DNA of 64,000 bases. It comes from Hippasteria phrygiana. Lineage: Eukaryota > Echinodermata > Asteroidea > Valvatida > Goniasteridae. Positions 60,540 to 64,000 of this stretch are shown here, one piece after another (the stretch's first letter is position 1; each line of letters opens with the position of its first letter). The notes under the pieces were generated by a model. That model was not told where the DNA came from. It was given only the letters and a program-made list of their open reading frames with translations, and searched no databases. A program made the position numbers and the translations under genes. The stretch spans positions 744,001 through 808,000 of the forward strand of contig JAZGUH010000084.1 of NCBI GenBank assembly GCA_037893225.1, given 5' to 3'.

Positions 60540-61560
60540 GAATTATATATTGACATTACAGTTATGTAAATATTTGATAATATGGTGGCTGTTTTGTTTG
60601 GGTTCAAGGAGTTGTTGGAGCGTTATTTGATTATTGGGAAGGCCGGGTGGTTTTAAGAGGATTTGTCTTTGGGTGTTATATTTATGACAGTAAAGAATGA
60701 AGTGTTTCACGTCATCAGTGCATGCGCACACTTCACATATTCCCGTTTGTAACCTTTTAGAGGGAGAACTGTGGATAGCCCCTGTACATATTTTGAGAGC
60801 TTGATATTGGATACTGTCAAGTTTCTGTTTGATTGTCAGGGAGAGCACTGTGGAGCTGATATAGTGTTTTACAATCGGCCCCTACAGGAAATACCAGTAT
60901 TAAAGTAAAAATCTACTAGACAGCTGGGCTAGTAGCACAAAAAATGTACTAGACCAGAAGGTATTCCACAGGACCAATGGTAAAAATAAGAACACACAGT
61001 GTTTTGAATGAGTGTGCTGTTTTGATTTGTTTCCCCTTTGCAGACCTTGTTGGGGGAGGGGTTAGAAATGCTGTTTTGATTGCCTCAAAACTAAAAATGG
61101 CCATTCCAGATATTATGGGGCTTTTTCAGTTCACCAGATTTAGAAAAAAAGATGGACTTTAGTGATAGCATTTCACGCAGTTTATGAAAAAAAATCACTA
61201 GACCACCGGACTACATGTAGTTTGGACAAGAGTTCACTAGACCAACGCTCAAATCACCGGACTCGGTCCAGCGGTCCAGTGGATATTTCGATCCCTGCTG
61301 ATGATATTAAGTCTTCTTTTTTTACACTTAGTAATCATACTGTCTATGTGTTGTTCCCATGTAAATTTTCTATCAAAAATTACTCCTAGGAATTTGGCTG
61401 AGGGAAATATCTGGTTTTGAATGCGTAAACAAATATTGATGTTTTTTGTTAGTGAAAAGGACAGCAATTGTTTTGGGGATGGACAACTTGAATCCCCATT
61501 TATCACATCACAAGTTGTTATTATTTAGGTTTTGTTGGATTTTCTTTGCTGGGTGAGATG
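60540..61560 (-). pseudogene. LINE ORF2 fragment: RT thumb and C-terminal zinc-finger region
   Basis: On the minus strand, 61249-61506 carries the FLGVIFDRKFTWEQHID motif of the LINE reverse transcriptase thumb. After an insertion (60895-61297), 60543-60850 carries KLDSIQYQALKICTG and a C-x2-C..H-x4-C segment (CEVCACTDDVKHFILYC) typical of I/Jockey/R1-type C-termini. It is a different lineage from the LINE at 1-3138. It lacks the palm, so it is a 5'-truncated dead copy. Confidence 0.75.
60895..61297. mobile_element. TIR element inserted in the LINE fragment
   Basis: CAGGAAATACCAGT at the left and the complement of CAGGGATCGAAATATCCACT at the right. CTAGACCA words repeat inside (near 60950, 61198 and 61236). 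No TSD assigned; the LINE frame resumes on both sides. Confidence 0.65.
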
Positions 61561-61767
61561 TGATATACCTGTACCTTTGAACTACTTAACCTTATTTTAG
61601 CAAAATGCCACGTTTGCAAGTAGATTTACAAACATGGTGTAGGGGCAGATTTGTTTTTGTCTTTTTGGAATTTTAAGGAAAGGGTAACACAATATGAAAC
61701 TAGAAGTAAAACAATATGAAATTGAATCACGGTTCTGTCCTATTACACAGATTCTACATTGTGTAGC

Positions 61768-63127
61768 TGGGTCATTCCACCAGGTTGGGACACAGTGTGT
61801 GACATTTATCCATATCTTTAAAAGTACTATTACATTTGATTCAGTTATTTCATGTAACATCAGTCTTTGGGTGGTCAATATTTTAGAAAGTTTTAAATCA
61901 TGTGAATTATATTTAACCAAAAATATGATTTAAAAATGTGTCAGTTTGACGTAACCAATTTGACATAACATGGACACGTCCATATTTCCATTTTTGTGTT
62001 TTTTCAAGACTTTAAATACAATATGGGAAATTCACCATGTGTGCTAATTAAAAGATGTACATGTACTATGCAACACAAAAACACCTCTTTTATGGTAGTC
62101 AGTGTCCAAATATAGCAGAGACAGCAAGAACAGACGCGAGTGTGGACGTAACATGGACACTGTGTCCACTGTTACGTCCACACAGTCGTACTTCCCTAAT
62201 ACGTCCGAGGACAAAGCTTTGTGTTTCCTTTTGTTCCCTTGATATAACCAAACCCCATAGACTAAGCACGTATCCTTACGTTCGAGGACCGATTTCAACA
62301 AAAGACTCTACGTTCGAGGACTGAAAGGTTTCTTTGTGTTTCCTTTCTTCTCTTGTCCTCGGAGATATATACAGTGCACGTACACACATGCATGTTTTTT
62401 TTTGTTCTTGCTGTTTCTGAGCTATTTGGACACTGGCAACCATAACAAAAAGTATTTTCTTGTAGCATTGAGTGTCTTTTAGTTAGTACATATATAGTAA
62501 GTTGCATAACTATTTATTTAATGACGAAAAATTAAGGCAGTCTGGATGTAACATTTAGTACTGACATGGTGTGACATGAAAATGCACATTTCCTTTTTGT
62601 AACATTTTCAACATTTATATAAATAATTATGCAAACTCACTCTGTATACTAATTACAAAACACAAACTGCAACACAAAAAACATTTATGATATTCAATAT
62701 CCAAATGCAGCACAACAGCAGAAATATATGTACATGTATGGTCATGGTCTATCATGGTGTCCTTGTTACGTCTTCAATTCTTGCTATTTCTGCTATATTT
62801 GGACACTGACTGCCGTAAAAAGGTGTTATATTTTGCATACATGTAGTGTGTCTTTAATTATTGTACGTAATGAATTTCCCATATTTAATTATTAAAGTGT
62901 TGAAAAAACACACAAATTTAGATGTTGGACACGGTGTCCATGTTACATGTAACACACTTTTTATTATATTTTTGTTAAAATATAACTTACATGATTGAAA
63001 CTTTCTCAAATAATCTCACACCCCAAAAACGGATGTCACATGAAATAACTGAATTAAATGTAAGGATGGTTTTAATGATGATGGTCATATAACACACTGT
63101 GTCCCAACCTGGTGGAATGACCCAGCT
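61768..63127. mobile_element. Large inverted-repeat element (about 1.36 kb)
   Basis: Arms of about 370 bp (61768-62135 and 62745-63127) pair: AGCTGGGTCATTCCACCAGG..GGACACAGTGTG, TTCAGTTATTTCATGT, TATGGGAAATTCA and CAGTGTCCAAATATAGCAGA. Two further CAGTGTCCAAATA/AGCAAGAA units lie in the middle (62410-62440 inverted, 62690-62725). GTF module F62 lies inside. No coding frame. Confidence 0.82.
62200..62365 (-). repeat. GTCC-word module F (GTCCTCGAACGT)
   Basis: In + orientation ACGTCCGAGGAC at 62201-62212, ACGTTCGAGGAC at 62278-62289 and 62310-62321, and opposite GTCCTCGG at 62355-62362. The scaffold matches the 12 and 18 kb copies. Nested in the large inverted-repeat element. Confidence 0.8.
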
Positions 63128-63183
63128 ACTGATTGAAGGAGGTAAATCAATTGTGATCTAATCAATTGTGATCTAATCAATTG

Positions 63184-63326
63184 CGGGCATGCAACTTGGA
63201 ATTTAAAAAAAACGAGGAAATTCCAATCTTCACAAGACTTTGTACAGTGTTTTTCAATTTTCAATGGCATAAGTGTGAAGTGAAAAATGAGGAAATCAGC
63301 TGATCCGAGGAAAAGTTGCATGCCTG
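63184..63326. mobile_element. 143-bp MITE, TSD CAATTG (6 bp), copy 2
   Basis: CGGGCATGCAACTT and AAGTTGCATGCCTG ends, CAATTG at 63178-63183 and 63327-63332. It lies at the end of a short ATCTAATCAATTGTG tandem (63146-63183). Confidence 0.88.
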
Positions 63327-63479
63327 CAATTGCCAAACAGCGCATAAATGGTTACTATGGTAATGGTAACAATAGAACCCTCAAAAAACGTTTTCGGAAA
63401 GAGAGTTTGGGAAAGGTCACAAATTTCACACCAATCAGCAGCAGGCTTATGCAGGTTTGGACATGTATAGTACTGTGCA

Positions 63480-63791
63480 ATTAAAAATTAACATGGCAAT
63501 GGGAGTTTCTCTTCCCATTTGTGATGCGATCAAGCAAAATCAGTCTGAAGTACATGTACATGTAGGTCCTGGTCAATTTTGGGATTTTTACATATTCATT
63601 TGTAGCGTACTTCAAGCTCCATATTAGTGAAAACCCCATGTGAATACGACCTTTGGTTAAAAAGTTACAAATATTTGCAGGGAAAAAGTTGGGTGAAAAT
63701 TTGTACACGTTGTGTGAAATGTTAATGCAAATAGAATCAAATTCATTTCACAAAAAAAAATCCCATTCACATTTGCAGTGTTAACTTTCAA
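63480..63791. repeat. TTGAAAGTTAA-end TIR element, copy 3
   Basis: Inverted ends (ATTAACATGGCAATGGGA and TCCCATTCACATTTGCAGTGTTAACTTTCAA). AGTACTGTGC and AGTACAGTGC flank it as a possible 9-10 bp duplication, which would suit a Mutator-like origin. Confidence 0.65.
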
Positions 63792-63809
63792 TAGTACAGT
63801 GCTGTATCC

Positions 63810-64000
63810 CACACCCCCCCCCCCTCCCCCAAGCCCAAGCCCACCCCCCGAGCCTAATACATGTAATATGCAACTGGTGCACCATCAGCAATTTGTAGTG
63901 AAATCGATGAATAAATATAGAGCCCTTGATAATGGTGAACCACATCCTCCAAGTCCTATCATCCATCTTTAATTGCCTCTTGGCTGGTGACCGCCCCTTG
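63810..64000. other. Window end, C-rich tract then non-coding
   Basis: CCCCCCCCCCTCCCCCAAGCCC and CCACCCCCCGAG at 63812-63851, then ordinary sequence with no gene recognised. Confidence 0.4.

Overview
This looks like a window of intron and repeat-rich DNA from an animal nuclear genome, most likely a marine invertebrate deuterostome; an echinoderm is my best guess, but that is inference. The signs are GT/AG-bounded exons of a MAM/LDLa protein, THAP-domain genes, CR1/L2-type LINEs, tRNA-derived SINEs, a Ty3/Gypsy element, dozens of short terminal-inverted-repeat (TIR) elements, and frequent GTACATGTAC palindromes. Nothing looks prokaryotic. Apart from the high-GC Gypsy element, most of the sequence is AT-rich with no long conserved reading frame.

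Host gene: two minus-strand exons, an LDL-receptor class A exon (48373-48486) and a MAM exon (20588-20731), both phase 1-1, have consensus splice sites and join in frame. They suggest that 20.7-48.4 kb is one intron of about 27.6 kb in a MAM/LDLa (MALRD1-like) gene. A decayed THAP-domain pseudogene lies at 17.3-17.8 kb.

Mobile elements: 0-3.1 kb is a broken CR1/L2-like LINE carrying a TTAA-flanked insertion. 6.0-8.3 kb and 26.9-28.5 kb are inverted copies of one element with remnants of a THAP protein and a SAP-like (SWIM/YqaJ-type) protein; an empty site near 47.0 kb indicates a 2-bp AT duplication, as I recall for the ISL2EU superfamily. 36.4-45.4 kb is an almost intact 9,020-bp Ty3/Gypsy element with 351-bp LTRs, one 2,530-codon gag-pol frame, and an unusual 3' module: a double C2HC zinc-finger segment behind a strong candidate splice acceptor, followed by a 163-codon frame overlapping by ATGA. 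60.5-61.6 kb is part of a second LINE. PIF/Harbinger-like (TTA/TAA), hAT-like (5 bp) and 6-bp-duplication elements are scattered throughout.

The most unusual structure is a set of repeat families in which a short 'word' recurs at fixed positions inside each copy, while different copies on the same scaffold carry different words. The clearest are the GTCC-word modules at 11.9-12.7, 18.7, 55.0-55.9, 58.1 and 62.2 kb. A related case is a four-copy TIR family whose central palindrome has changed on both arms together. These suggest homogenisation within copies or selection on hairpins. Much of the window was read by eye, so boundaries of minor repeats are approximate.
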